Source: Streptomyces sp. MA5143a (lineage in GTDB: Bacteria; Actinomycetota; Actinomycetes; Streptomycetales; Streptomycetaceae). From it: a DNA stretch of 64,000 bases. The stretch is taken from the NCBI RefSeq assembly GCF_900290235.1, contig NZ_OLMK01000127.1, forward strand, positions 1-64,000, read 5' to 3'. Numbering within the stretch: position 1 is the stretch's first letter; every line of letters starts with the position of its first letter. This document shows, one piece after another, positions 32,952-42,422 of the stretch. A program made the position numbers and the translations under genes. The notes below the pieces were generated by a model. That model was given only the letters and a program-made list of their open reading frames with translations. It ran no database searches and was not told where the DNA came from.

Positions 32952-35429
32952 ATGGACAACGAGCCCGACACGACCAGGGAAGCGGAGGGACCGGCCGTAC
33001 CGGACGACTTCGCGGTCGTCGTCGACGCCCGCGGAGTCGTCCTGGTGTGGAGCGCCGGCGCCCAGCGGCTCCTCGGGTACACGCCGGAGGAGGTGGTGGG
33101 CCGCCCGGCCGCGCATCTGCGGACCACGAGGCTGCCCTCGGCGGCCCGGCGTCACCTGGCCGCCGGCGAACCCTGGACGAGCGACGTGGGGCTGCGGAAA
33201 CGGGACGGCGACCGGGTCATCGCGCGGCTGCGGGGGACACCCCTGCTCGACGGGCGGGGCGGGACCCACTGGGTCCTCGCACCGGCGGCGGTGACCTACT
33301 CCGCCGGGCCGACGGACACGGGGGCCGCCGAACTGTGGGACATCACGCTCGCACAACTCCCCCTGCCCGTCGCCATCTACGACAGCGAGGCCCGGTTCGT
33401 CACCTGCAACCAGGTGATGAGCCAGGCCATGGGGCTGAACCCGGACGAGATGAGAGGGCAGACGCTGTGGGAGATCTACCCCACCCCGCCCCTGGACGAG
33501 ATCGACCGCCTCCAGCACGAGGTCGCGCGCACCGGAGAGATGATCTACCGCGAGGAGCAGCCCTTCCGGGCCTCCGGTGAGGTCCGCGACCACGCGTGGT
33601 CACTGTTCCTGTCCCCGCTGAAGGACAGGGCGGGCGCCGTGCTCGGACTGTCGGCCCTGGTCATCGACATCACCGAGCAGTACTGGGCCCGTCGGCGCCT
33701 GGCCGTGCTGAACGACGCCAGCGTGCGCATCGGCAGCACCCTCGACGTGACCCGGACCGCCGAGGAACTCGCCGAGGTCGCGGTGACCGGGTTCGCCGAC
33801 TTCGCCACCGTCGACCTGCTGGAGTCGGTCGTCCAGGGCCACGAGCCGCAGCCCGTGCCCCCGGACGCGCCGGTCGTCTGCCGCCGCACCGCACAGCGGT
33901 CGGTGCTCAAGGGAGTCCCGGAATCCGTGGTCGCCACGGGCGACATCGACATCCATCCGCCCGGATCCCCGGCGGCCGAGGCACTGATCACCGGCCGCGG
34001 CAGCTACCACAGCGCGGGCGACCCCGTGCTGCGGGAGTGGCTGGCCGCCTCGCCGGGCCGCATCGACAACATGCGGCGCTTCAAGATCCATTCGGTGCTG
34101 ATGGTGCCGCTCCGCGCCCGGGGCATCACCCTCGGCGTGATGCTCCTGCTGCGCCACCGCACCGAGGACGCCTTCCACGAGGACGACCTGGTGCTCGCCG
34201 AGGAGATCGCCGCCAGGGCGGCGGTGAGCATCGACAACGCCCGCCGCTACACCCGTGAGCGGCACACCGCGATCACCCTCCAGCGCAGCCTCCTGCCCGA
34301 GCGGCTCCCCGAGGTGGAGTCCGCGGACCTCGCCTACCGGTACCTGCCCGCGGGCCCCGGGGACGAGATCGGCGGGGACTGGTTCGACGTCATCTCCCTG
34401 TCCGGGGGACGCGTGGCCCTGGTGGTGGGCGACGTGGTCGGCCACGGCGTGCACGCCTCCGCCACGATGGGCCGGCTCCGTTCCGCCGTACGGACCCTCG
34501 CCGACGCCGACTTCACGCCCGACGAACTGCTCACCCGGCTGGACGACCTGGTCCTCCGCCTCGACCGGGAGGAGGGCCCGGACGCCCGGAGCGTGGCGGA
34601 GGGCGCCTCGGGCGAGGTCGGGGCCACCTGCCTCTACGCCGTCTACGACCCCGTGGCCGGTTGCTGCGACCTGGCCCGGGCCGGGCACCCGCCGCCCGTC
34701 CTGATGCGGCCCGACGGCACCGTGGAAGTGCTGGACCTGCCCCCCGGGCCACCGCTCGGCCTGGGGGGACTGCCCTTCGAGGCCGTCCGGATCGACATGG
34801 CCGAGGGCAGCACGCTCGCCCTCTACACCGACGGTCTGATCGAGGCCCCCGGCCGTGACGTCGACGTCGGACTCGACCTGCTGACCGAGGCGCTGCGCCA
34901 TCCCGCAGCCGATCTGGAGGAGATCTGCGACGAGGTGCTGCGCAAGGTGCGGCCCGATCCCCCTGCCGACGACATCGTCCTGCTCCTGGCCAGGACCGCC
35001 ACGCTCGGCGCCGACCGGGTCAGCACCTGGGAGCTGCCCCTGGATCCCGCGGCCGTCGGCGGGGCCCGCCGGATGGCGGCCGAGCAACTCGGCGCGTGGG
35101 GACTGGCCGACCTCGACTTCGCCACCGAGCTGATCGTCAGCGAGCTGGTCACCAACGCGATGCGCTACGGCAACGCCCCCATCCATCTGCGGCTGATCCG
35201 CGCCGACGCCCTCATTTGCGAGGTCTCCGACTCCAGCAGCGCCGCTCCCCATCTGCGGCGGGCCCGGGTCTTCGACGAGGGCGGACGCGGACTGCTGCTC
35301 GTCGCGCAGGTCGCCGAGCGCTGGGGCAGCCGCCAGACGTCCGCCGGCAAGACGATCTGGGCCGAGCAGCCCCTCCCGGACGGGAGCCCCGACAGCCCTC
35401 ACGCCGTGGGAGCCCGGGACACCCGATGA
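32952..35429 (+). CDS. Soluble SpoIIE-type PP2C phosphatase with PAS, GAF and ATPase domains
   Basis: An 825-residue cytosolic relative of the 985-3816 protein, without membrane helices. Two PAS domains occupy about 15-260 (PDDFAVVVDARGVVLVWSAG; LPVAIYDSEARFVTCN), a GAF domain about 270-430, then a SpoIIE phosphatase domain with GGDWFDV and GDVVGHGVHA and an RsbW-like ATPase with ELIVSELVTNAMRYG. It may act on anti-anti-sigma proteins through its phosphatase domain and on them through its kinase-like domain. The ATG at 32952 has only a weak G-rich leader. It leads into the regulatory island. Confidence 0.9.
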   Translation: MDNEPDTTREAEGPAVPDDFAVVVDARGVVLVWSAGAQRLLGYTPEEVVGRPAAHLRTTRLPSAARRHLAAGEPWTSDVGLRKRDGDRVIARLRGTPLLDGRGGTHWVLAPAAVTYSAGPTDTGAAELWDITLAQLPLPVAIYDSEARFVTCNQVMSQAMGLNPDEMRGQTLWEIYPTPPLDEIDRLQHEVARTGEMIYREEQPFRASGEVRDHAWSLFLSPLKDRAGAVLGLSALVIDITEQYWARRRLAVLNDASVRIGSTLDVTRTAEELAEVAVTGFADFATVDLLESVVQGHEPQPVPPDAPVVCRRTAQRSVLKGVPESVVATGDIDIHPPGSPAAEALITGRGSYHSAGDPVLREWLAASPGRIDNMRRFKIHSVLMVPLRARGITLGVMLLLRHRTEDAFHEDDLVLAEEIAARAAVSIDNARRYTRERHTAITLQRSLLPERLPEVESADLAYRYLPAGPGDEIGGDWFDVISLSGGRVALVVGDVVGHGVHASATMGRLRSAVRTLADADFTPDELLTRLDDLVLRLDREEGPDARSVAEGASGEVGATCLYAVYDPVAGCCDLARAGHPPPVLMRPDGTVEVLDLPPGPPLGLGGLPFEAVRIDMAEGSTLALYTDGLIEAPGRDVDVGLDLLTEALRHPAADLEEICDEVLRKVRPDPPADDIVLLLARTATLGADRVSTWELPLDPAAVGGARRMAAEQLGAWGLADLDFATELIVSELVTNAMRYGNAPIHLRLIRADALICEVSDSSSAAPHLRRARVFDEGGRGLLLVAQVAERWGSRQTSAGKTIWAEQPLPDGSPDSPHAVGARDTR

Positions 35430-35522
35430 GACGGCGGCCGCCGCCCGGCGGCTCACAGCGGCGGCGAGCCCCATGGCCGGTTCACGCCGGTCACTGTTTG
35501 AATCTTGCAGTAGGTTTCCCGG

Positions 35523-38510
35523 ATGCTCGATACTTCGACCGCATCGGGGAGGGCCCAGAAGGTGGCTACCAGGCAGCCGGCCCCGCATCATCGGCTGACC
35601 GGCCGTTCATCGGAAATCGCCCAGCTGATGAGGGAGTTCGCCGCCGCTCGGTCCGGGCGACCTCGAGCGGTCCTGGTACGAGGCCCGGCCGGGGTGGGCA
35701 AGACCGCGCTCCTGGAGGCCTTGATCGACACGGTGTCCGGACAGGATGTCACGGTCCTGCACGCCGTCTGCGACGCCGAAGGGCCTCATGGAGTTCTGCG
35801 GCAGCTCTTCCGTATCCGGCCACACGGACACACCCGGGCATCCGAGGGGTCGCCCCCGAGCAGGAACGAGTTACGGGCCCTCCTGGAGGCCGGGGCGGAC
35901 GAGGGGGGCGACGAGAGGGCGGACGTCGTCGGGTCCGCCCATACGCCGACCGCGGGACACATGGCCGTTGCTCTCGCCGTGCACCGGCTCTGCCTGAGGA
36001 TGATGACCCGTCGTCCCTTGATCCTCGTGGTCGACGACGCGCATCACTGTGACGGCGAGTCCTGGCGCGCCCTGAACTTCCTGCTGCACCGCGTTCGGCG
36101 CGGCAGCCTGATGGTGCTGTTCGCGGCGCGCGACCGGCCCGGCGGCGAGACCGTGCTGGACTACAGGTTCCAGACGACTGTTCGACCCGGCCCTCTCGGC
36201 GAGACCCACATCGCCCAGCTCGTCGAGGACACGCTCGACGGTGCGCCGGACGGCGATTTCGTGCGGACCTGCGCCCAGGTGTCCGGCGGCAACCCCTGGC
36301 TGCTGCTGCGCCTGTTGGAGGAGCTGTGCCGTGCCGAGGTCCGGCCGACGGCGGCTGACGTCGGGCGGATCGCCGACATCGCCTCCCACATCCTCGGGGA
36401 GTCGGTCGCCGCCCGGATGGCGGACCTGTCGACCGAGGCCCGCGACGTGGCCGCAGCCCTGGCCGTGGTGGGCCTCGAACACCCGGAGATCATCGGCCCA
36501 CTCATCCGGGTGCCTCCGCCCCGGACCCGGTCGGCCCTCGACGCGCTGCGGGAACGAGCCCTACTCGCCCCGGACCGCCCGGGCTTCGCTCACGCGGCGG
36601 TACGCCGAGCGGTCGCCTCCGAGGTTCCGGTGTCCGACCCCGAGCGCTTGCTGGCCCGAGCCGCCCTCCTGATGAGTGACGCCCGCATGCCGGTGCGCAC
36701 GGTGGCCGATCAGCTGGTCCTCCTCTCCCGTCCCGACCGGGCATGGATGGCGGACACCCTGCGCGAGGCCGGCGCCGAGGCCCTGCGCCAGGGTGAACCC
36801 CAGGCCGCCGCCCGCTACTTGCGCCATCTCCTCGACCACGCGGCCACCGTGATGCCCGAGGCCGACCCCACGTCCGTCCGAGGTGAACTGGTCGCCGCCC
36901 TGGCCCGGTTCGACCCGGCCGGCGCGCTGGCCGAGTTGCGATCCGCCCTGGACAGCCGCCCCTCCCCGGGCGACCATGCCCTCGTCCTCCAGTACGGCGA
37001 GATCGCGCTGGCCGTCGGCGGCACGCCTGACGCCGCGGACGTGCTGGTCACCGCGCTCGATGCCCTACGGACCGCCCGTCCCGGGACTGCCGGGGCGACG
37101 GAGCAGACCGCGCTGCTCGAATCCACCCTGCTGCTCGTCGGCCTCGGTGCCCGAACCGCCTCGTCCGCCGCCCGCGCAACGATCGCGGACATCGCCGATC
37201 GACTGCCCGCCGTCGGTGAACCCGGCGGAGTTCATGGGGGCACACACCGCGAACTGGCCGCCCGGACATGGCTCGCCGCGCTCGAACCCCACGCGGCGAC
37301 GTCCGCGACGGAGCCGGTCAAGCGTGTGCTGGCCGACCCCGAATGGACGGACGCGGAATCGTGCACCGTGGGCCTCGCACTCGTACTGGCCGACGAAACG
37401 GATGCGGCGCACGCGGTGTGGGACCGGACGCTCGCACGTTCGCTGGAGCGCGGCGACGACTGGACCCACCACCAGGCCCTCTCCTGCAAGGCGCTCACGT
37501 TCCTGTGCACCGGGGCCCCGGACGAGGCCGTCGCCACCGCCCAGCATGCGGTGCACATCGCTGAACAGGCACCCTGGCGCCGCACGACCGTGCTGCCGTT
37601 CGGGGTCCTGGCCTTGGCGCTGTCCGTCCGTGGCCGTCACGAACGGGCGGACGCGTTGCTGCGACGGGAGGGACTGCTGGAAGGCAGGCCCACGGACATG
37701 GCCGAGACCGGCCGCGGTTGGTCCCTGCTGGCCCTCCACCGGGCTCAGTCGGCATGGCGGCACGGAGCGCCCGCCCAGTCACTCGAACTCCTGCTGGCCC
37801 TCGGCCGCGAACTGCGTGCCGGGGGAGTCGGCAACCCGCTGTACTCACCGTGGTGGGAGTACGCCCTCCCCCTGCTCGCCGCGCGGGGCCGTGACGCGGA
37901 GGCGGAGGAACTCCTCGACGAGTACACCGAGTCGTCGGTCCGCTGGGGTACCCCGCGTGCCCTCGGCCACAGCCTGATCGCCCGCGCCTGCGCCTCGCCG
38001 CCGGAGAAGGCCGTCGGGCTGCTCACAGAAGCGGTCCAGGTGCTGCGGGCCGCGCCCGACCCGATCCATCGGTCACGAGGCGCGTACCTGCTGGGGAAGT
38101 CATTGCTGCGCACCGGGGACGTCCGGGCCGCCCGGGAACAACTCGAGTGGGCCGCCGCGACCGCTGAACGCTGCGGCGCCCGGGACGCCGCCGCGGCGGC
38201 CGACCGGCTGCTGGCGGTGGCGGGTGGCCGGGGTCGCCGCCTGGCCACCGCCACCTCGGACGGGCTGTTGACCCGCGCGGAGCAGCGTACCGTCGAACTG
38301 GCCGTGAACGGCCTGACCAACCGGCAGATCGCTGAAACCCTGTTCGTCGCCGTGCGGACGGTGGAGACCCATCTCACACACGCCTATCGCAAGCTCGGCG
38401 TCGGGAACCGCAAGGAGTTGCTCCGGCAATACGCCTGGCGAGGCGAGAAGAACCATGACGTGCCGGCGGCAGGCGGTCCCACGCACGGACTCCCCGGTAC
38501 GCCGATCTGA
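35523..38510 (+). CDS. LAL family LuxR regulator with canonical P-loop
   Basis: A 995-residue large ATP-binding LuxR regulator. The Walker A motif RGPAGVGKT has its Lys at residue 60, and Walker B is ILVVDDAHHCD at about 163-173. A long TPR-like helical middle follows, and a LuxR helix-turn-helix is at the C-terminus (LTRAEQRTVELAVNGLTNRQ and TVETHLTHAYRKLGV). Codon 117 is TTA (35871-35873), so translation should depend on the bldA tRNA. Unlike the three minus-strand LALs it keeps the P-loop Lys. Start ATG 35523 has little Shine-Dalgarno; GTG near 35562 is an alternative. Confidence 0.88.
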   Translation: MLDTSTASGRAQKVATRQPAPHHRLTGRSSEIAQLMREFAAARSGRPRAVLVRGPAGVGKTALLEALIDTVSGQDVTVLHAVCDAEGPHGVLRQLFRIRPHGHTRASEGSPPSRNELRALLEAGADEGGDERADVVGSAHTPTAGHMAVALAVHRLCLRMMTRRPLILVVDDAHHCDGESWRALNFLLHRVRRGSLMVLFAARDRPGGETVLDYRFQTTVRPGPLGETHIAQLVEDTLDGAPDGDFVRTCAQVSGGNPWLLLRLLEELCRAEVRPTAADVGRIADIASHILGESVAARMADLSTEARDVAAALAVVGLEHPEIIGPLIRVPPPRTRSALDALRERALLAPDRPGFAHAAVRRAVASEVPVSDPERLLARAALLMSDARMPVRTVADQLVLLSRPDRAWMADTLREAGAEALRQGEPQAAARYLRHLLDHAATVMPEADPTSVRGELVAALARFDPAGALAELRSALDSRPSPGDHALVLQYGEIALAVGGTPDAADVLVTALDALRTARPGTAGATEQTALLESTLLLVGLGARTASSAARATIADIADRLPAVGEPGGVHGGTHRELAARTWLAALEPHAATSATEPVKRVLADPEWTDAESCTVGLALVLADETDAAHAVWDRTLARSLERGDDWTHHQALSCKALTFLCTGAPDEAVATAQHAVHIAEQAPWRRTTVLPFGVLALALSVRGRHERADALLRREGLLEGRPTDMAETGRGWSLLALHRAQSAWRHGAPAQSLELLLALGRELRAGGVGNPLYSPWWEYALPLLAARGRDAEAEELLDEYTESSVRWGTPRALGHSLIARACASPPEKAVGLLTEAVQVLRAAPDPIHRSRGAYLLGKSLLRTGDVRAAREQLEWAAATAERCGARDAAAAADRLLAVAGGRGRRLATATSDGLLTRAEQRTVELAVNGLTNRQIAETLFVAVRTVETHLTHAYRKLGVGNRKELLRQYAWRGEKNHDVPAAGGPTHGLPGTPI

Positions 38511-38521
38511 GAACGCCGGGC

Positions 38522-38551
38522 GAGGGCGGGCCGTTCCCGGGGGCCGCCCTC
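38522..38551. terminator. Hairpin between convergent LAL and PAS-LuxR genes
   Basis: GAGGGCGG (38522-38529) pairs perfectly with CCGCCCTC (38544-38551), with short extra CC/GG pairing inside. The right arm overlaps the PAS-LuxR stop codon. It probably serves both transcripts. Confidence 0.5.
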
Positions 38552-39260
38552 AAGCAGAGGGCCGTACGAACGTGGTGGCGACGCGCGGGGGCCACCATCC
38601 GGGGGAGAGTATGCCGAGCGAGTGCGCCCAGGAGACGAGCGCGGTGCGGTTGGGGACCCCCACCTTTCGCAGCAGCGCGGAGATGTGGTACTCGACACCC
38701 TTGCTGCTCAGATGCATGCGGCGCGCGAGCTGCTGTGTGGAGAAGCCCGTCGCCAACTGCTCCAGGATGCGCGCCTCCGTCTCCGTCAGCATGATCGGTG
38801 CGGCCGGCTGCTCCGCCGGGTCACCGTGCTCCGCCGCGACACCCCCTACGGGCACCTGCTCCGGGGAGACGAGGACGATCGTCTCGACCCCGAAGGTATG
38901 CGGATCACGTACACCGATCATGGTCAGCTCGACCGACAGGGGGGAGCCGTCGGACCGCAGCGCGACACCCTGCGCGCTGGTCCTGACCCGGCAGCCGGTC
39001 GTGACCCGGGCCAGCTCTCCCTGGACGCCGGTTCGGCTGGCGGGGTGCAGAAGATCGAGGAACGGGCGTCCCCGTAAGGCGGAGGGCGGTCCCCCGAACC
39101 AGCGCGAGAAGTCGCTGTTCATCTCCAGCAGGCGCGCATCGGAATCCAGGCTCGCCATACACAGACCCGCCTGGTGGAATATGCTGAGGAAATACTCGGC
39201 GTGCCGATGAGATGATTCCTCATCCTGATTCGCATCTGCCTCGAATGCCGTCATCGACAT
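38550..39260 (-). CDS. PAS-LuxR transcriptional regulator (PimM/NysRIV-like)
   Basis: A 236-residue regulator from ATG 39260 (GGAGG just upstream; ATG 39278 is less well placed). An N-terminal PAS domain (about 22-135) includes FHQAGLCMASLDSDARLLEMN. The C-terminal helix-turn-helix reads LTETEARILEQLATGFS, SSKGVEYHISALLRKVGVPN, RTALVSWAHSLGIL and WPPRV. This C-terminus is characteristic of PimM, AmphRIV, NysRIV and FscRI, activators of polyene macrolide clusters. Codon 62 is TTA (39075-39077), pointing to bldA control. A near-perfect PimM-type operator lies at 47708-47723. No polyene PKS is in the window. Confidence 0.92.
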   Translation of the reverse strand: MSMTAFEADANQDEESSHRHAEYFLSIFHQAGLCMASLDSDARLLEMNSDFSRWFGGPPSALRGRPFLDLLHPASRTGVQGELARVTTGCRVRTSAQGVALRSDGSPLSVELTMIGVRDPHTFGVETIVLVSPEQVPVGGVAAEHGDPAEQPAAPIMLTETEARILEQLATGFSTQQLARRMHLSSKGVEYHISALLRKVGVPNRTALVSWAHSLGILSPGWWPPRVATTFVRPSA

Positions 39261-39530
39261 GGCGCCTCCACCCATCAACTCTCCGAACGCCGACCCGGTG
39301 TCAGGTCGTCCGTCCCGTTCGTCGAGGCTAGGCAGGCGCGTTCGCCTCGGGCCACAGGACCAGTGGATTCGAGGGAAAAACCGTGGTGGCGATCGACCGA
39401 GGGGGTTCGGTCCCGTACAGCGAGAACGCTCTGCCCGTAAGGGCAGGGGTACGGGGATCTTTTCCTCTGGTGGCGCCCCGGAGTTCGTGATAGAGCAACT
39501 TGCCGGTCATCTCCGGGGCGACCGCACCGG

Positions 39531-42422
39531 TCATGTCTCCTGTGACAGGTCCGGACCCAGGGCGGCGGGAAGATCCGCCCGCTTCCGCACGCCGAGTTTG
39601 CGGTAGGCCGCCGTCAGATGCTTCTCGACCGCCCGCGAGGTGATGCCCAGTTCCCGGGCGATCTCACGGTTCGTCAGGCCGAGGGCCGCTTGGGTCGCCA
39701 CCGTCCTCTGGGCGTCCGTGAGTGACGCCCGGCCGGCTCTCCGCGAGCCGGTCGGCACCAAGGTGTTCAGCACGGCTGCCGCCGGTTCCGCGACCCACGG
39801 GGCCCCGCACTTTACGGCGAGGTCGTGCCCCCGCCGCAACCGCAGGACTGCCTGAGTGTGGTCCCCGGCCTCCCACAGCAACCGCCCGAGCGTGACGAGC
39901 GACCGGGCCGACTCGAGCCGGCTGCCGGAACCGTCCAGGATCACCACCGATCGCTGAGCCAACCGCATCGCCTCACGGCCACCGACCCATGTCGCCCGAA
40001 CGCGCAGCACCCGGCCGAGGAACCGCCTCGCGCCCCAGGTCTCGGCGATGCCGGTCTCCTCCCTGAGCAACTCCTCCGCCGCGGCCGTCTCGTTCAGCCG
40101 CAGATACTGGCGCGCCGCTCGCAGCCGCCAGCCGATCTGGAGTCCCGCCACCTCGCCGTCCGTGTCCTGTATCCGTCTGCCGCACCGCAGGAAGATCGCG
40201 AGTGCCGTCGAGGGCTCACCGGCCAGCTCGGCGGAGACACCCCTCAACAGGTCGGCCAGTACAGGGAATCCACCTGGAGAGAGCCGGCCCCCGTACGGCC
40301 GGGCCGGATGCCTCCGCACCTCTTCACGCAAGCGCTGCACCAGCGCCGGATCCCGGCTCTCCAACGCGACCATCATCAGCGCGGCGAGGGCGGGTTCGGC
40401 TGTCGGATGCTGCGGGTCCGCCAGGGCGAGGGACGCCTCGGCCTCGGCCCGCGCCTTCGCGACATCCCCGTGGGCGAGCACCGTCCACGCGTGCACACCG
40501 AGCGCCGCGGCCCGCAGGACAAGGTCGTTCCTCGGGGCCGTCCACTCCAGAATGTGGTGCAGGGCCACCCGTACGGTACCCACCTCGTCCGCCATGACCA
40601 ACGTGCTCGCCACCAGCGGCAATGACGTGTGCAGAGCGGAGACGGCCTCCTCGCTCGCCAGGATCCGGTGCGCCAGCGCCACGACCTCCGCACGAGGCAT
40701 CAGACCCGCTGCCGCCGCCGAGCGCAGCAGCACGGCCGCCAACTGCCGGTCGGCCCAACTGTCCACCGGAACATCCGGCCCCAACTCGGTCAGCCGGGCC
40801 AAGTTGTCCATCGTGTGCTTGCCACCGACGCCCAGACTCCGCTGACGGGCCTCCAGCCACACCGGCAGCGACCGCTGCGGCAGGCCCGGCGTGTGTCCGG
40901 AGTCTTCGGCGATCTGTTGCAGGATCTCGGCCAAGGCGGGTTCCTCGGTGTACCAGTGGGCCGGCGCGAAGCGGGCGAGGGCGGTGGCACGCTCCCCCGG
41001 GGTTTCCAGCAGCACCAGCGCCTGACGCAGATGACGGTCCGCCGCATGCGGCGCGAAACGGCTTTCCGCGGCGGCCAGTTCACTCAGCAGGGCGGACCGC
41101 TCGACCGCCGTGTCCGGGCGCTCCTCGGTGTCCGCCAGGGCCCGTTGGAGGTACCGTGCGGCGGTCCGATGCGAGCCCCGGCCCAGTGCGGTCCCGGCTG
41201 CCGCCCGCAGGGTCGCCTTGAGGGCGCCCCGCACCGGAGCGGCGGTGAGGAGCAGATGCTCCGCAGCCGCCTCCGAGCCGTGACCGTGCGCCAGCAACAG
41301 CCGTGCCGCCAGGACGTGCAGTTCGTCGTACCGCTCGTCGGGCACCATCTCCAGGAAGGCGTCCCGGAGCATCGGGTGCACGAAACGGGCGCACCCTGGA
41401 GGGCTCTTTGCGGCTCCGTCGACCGTGGAAACCGTCGTGGACCGCGCACGCAGCAGGCCGAGGTGTTCCAGGGCCGTCAGAGCGGTCGCGGAGTCACCTT
41501 CGTCCAACCCGGCGAGTGCGGCCACCACCAAGGGCGCTGCCCGGTCACCGAGCAGCGCCAGGGACGTGCCGCAGTGGCGCAGGGTCTCGGGCAGCCACAG
41601 CACGGTCTGCCGCAGCCGGTCCTGCAACAGTTCGGGTCGCAGACCGAGGAGCCCGGTCGCCTCCTCGGCCACAGGGCCACGCCGCGTCGCCGCCAACTCC
41701 GTGAGCAGCGGCATGAGCAGCATCGGCAGGCCGCTGGTGACCGTGTGCCCCGCTTCGACGAACCGGGGATCGCCGTCCGTGCCGAAGACGTGCCGCACGG
41801 CAGCAGCCGTGCCGGCCGGGGTCAGGGGGCGCAAGGCCACCAGGTGGGTCGCGGCATCGGAGATCTCCCGGAGCAGGCCGCGCCCGTTCGTCGGGAGCCC
41901 CGCCGGCAGACTGACCACCATGGTGACGGCCAGTCCGTCCAGGCGCCTGGCCAGGTAGCCGAGAAAGGTCAAAGACGCGTCGTCGGCGTGGTGGAGATCA
42001 TCGATGAGCAGCACCAGCGGCCGTTGTCGGCAGACGGCCGCGACCAGCGAGCGCAGCCCGTCCAGGAAGGCCGGACTCACGACGGCCGAATCGTCCGGCG
42101 GGCTGCCGAAGAACAGCCGCTCCGTGGCGCCGGCGGCTCCCTCGAACCAGCCGTCGCGTATCTCGGCAGGCACCTGGCGCATCAGAGGGTCGAAGAGCTG
42201 AGTGACGATTCCGTGCGTGAAGTCCCGCTCCGCGGGGGTGCCGCTCGCCCGAAGCGTCCAGGCAGCCTTCCGCGCCAGGGACCGCTGGGCCAGTTCGTCC
42301 AGAAACGCGGTCCGCCCCACCCCGACGGGCCCGGTCACGACCACGAGAGATCCCGCACCGGCGGCGGCGGCCAACTGTGCCTCGTCCGCCACACGCAGTG
42401 CCGGGGCCCGTTCAAGCAACAC
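39531..42422 (-). CDS. LAL family LuxR regulator A (variant P-loop)
   Basis: A 963-residue LAL protein. The P-loop is VTGPVGVGRT, with R37 where Walker A has Lys. Walker B is VLLIDDLHHAD at about 136-146. The helical middle is followed by a C-terminal LuxR domain (LTDAQRTVATQAALGLTNREIARELGITSRAVEKHL at about 895-930). Length is close to NysRI-type proteins of polyene clusters. Its start lies 11 nt inside the end of the next upstream LAL gene, so the two are translationally coupled. It would be transcribed with LAL B and LAL C from around 47.7 kb. Confidence 0.88.
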   Translation of the reverse strand: MLLERAPALRVADEAQLAAAAGAGSLVVVTGPVGVGRTAFLDELAQRSLARKAAWTLRASGTPAERDFTHGIVTQLFDPLMRQVPAEIRDGWFEGAAGATERLFFGSPPDDSAVVSPAFLDGLRSLVAAVCRQRPLVLLIDDLHHADDASLTFLGYLARRLDGLAVTMVVSLPAGLPTNGRGLLREISDAATHLVALRPLTPAGTAAAVRHVFGTDGDPRFVEAGHTVTSGLPMLLMPLLTELAATRRGPVAEEATGLLGLRPELLQDRLRQTVLWLPETLRHCGTSLALLGDRAAPLVVAALAGLDEGDSATALTALEHLGLLRARSTTVSTVDGAAKSPPGCARFVHPMLRDAFLEMVPDERYDELHVLAARLLLAHGHGSEAAAEHLLLTAAPVRGALKATLRAAAGTALGRGSHRTAARYLQRALADTEERPDTAVERSALLSELAAAESRFAPHAADRHLRQALVLLETPGERATALARFAPAHWYTEEPALAEILQQIAEDSGHTPGLPQRSLPVWLEARQRSLGVGGKHTMDNLARLTELGPDVPVDSWADRQLAAVLLRSAAAAGLMPRAEVVALAHRILASEEAVSALHTSLPLVASTLVMADEVGTVRVALHHILEWTAPRNDLVLRAAALGVHAWTVLAHGDVAKARAEAEASLALADPQHPTAEPALAALMMVALESRDPALVQRLREEVRRHPARPYGGRLSPGGFPVLADLLRGVSAELAGEPSTALAIFLRCGRRIQDTDGEVAGLQIGWRLRAARQYLRLNETAAAEELLREETGIAETWGARRFLGRVLRVRATWVGGREAMRLAQRSVVILDGSGSRLESARSLVTLGRLLWEAGDHTQAVLRLRRGHDLAVKCGAPWVAEPAAAVLNTLVPTGSRRAGRASLTDAQRTVATQAALGLTNREIARELGITSRAVEKHLTAAYRKLGVRKRADLPAALGPDLSQET

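Noticed and set aside
39427..39450. Short hairpin CTGCCC-GTAA-GGGCAG in the LAL A / PAS-LuxR gap
   Set aside because: A 6-bp stem is too weak to call a terminator or operator with confidence; the 270-bp gap otherwise shows nothing clear.
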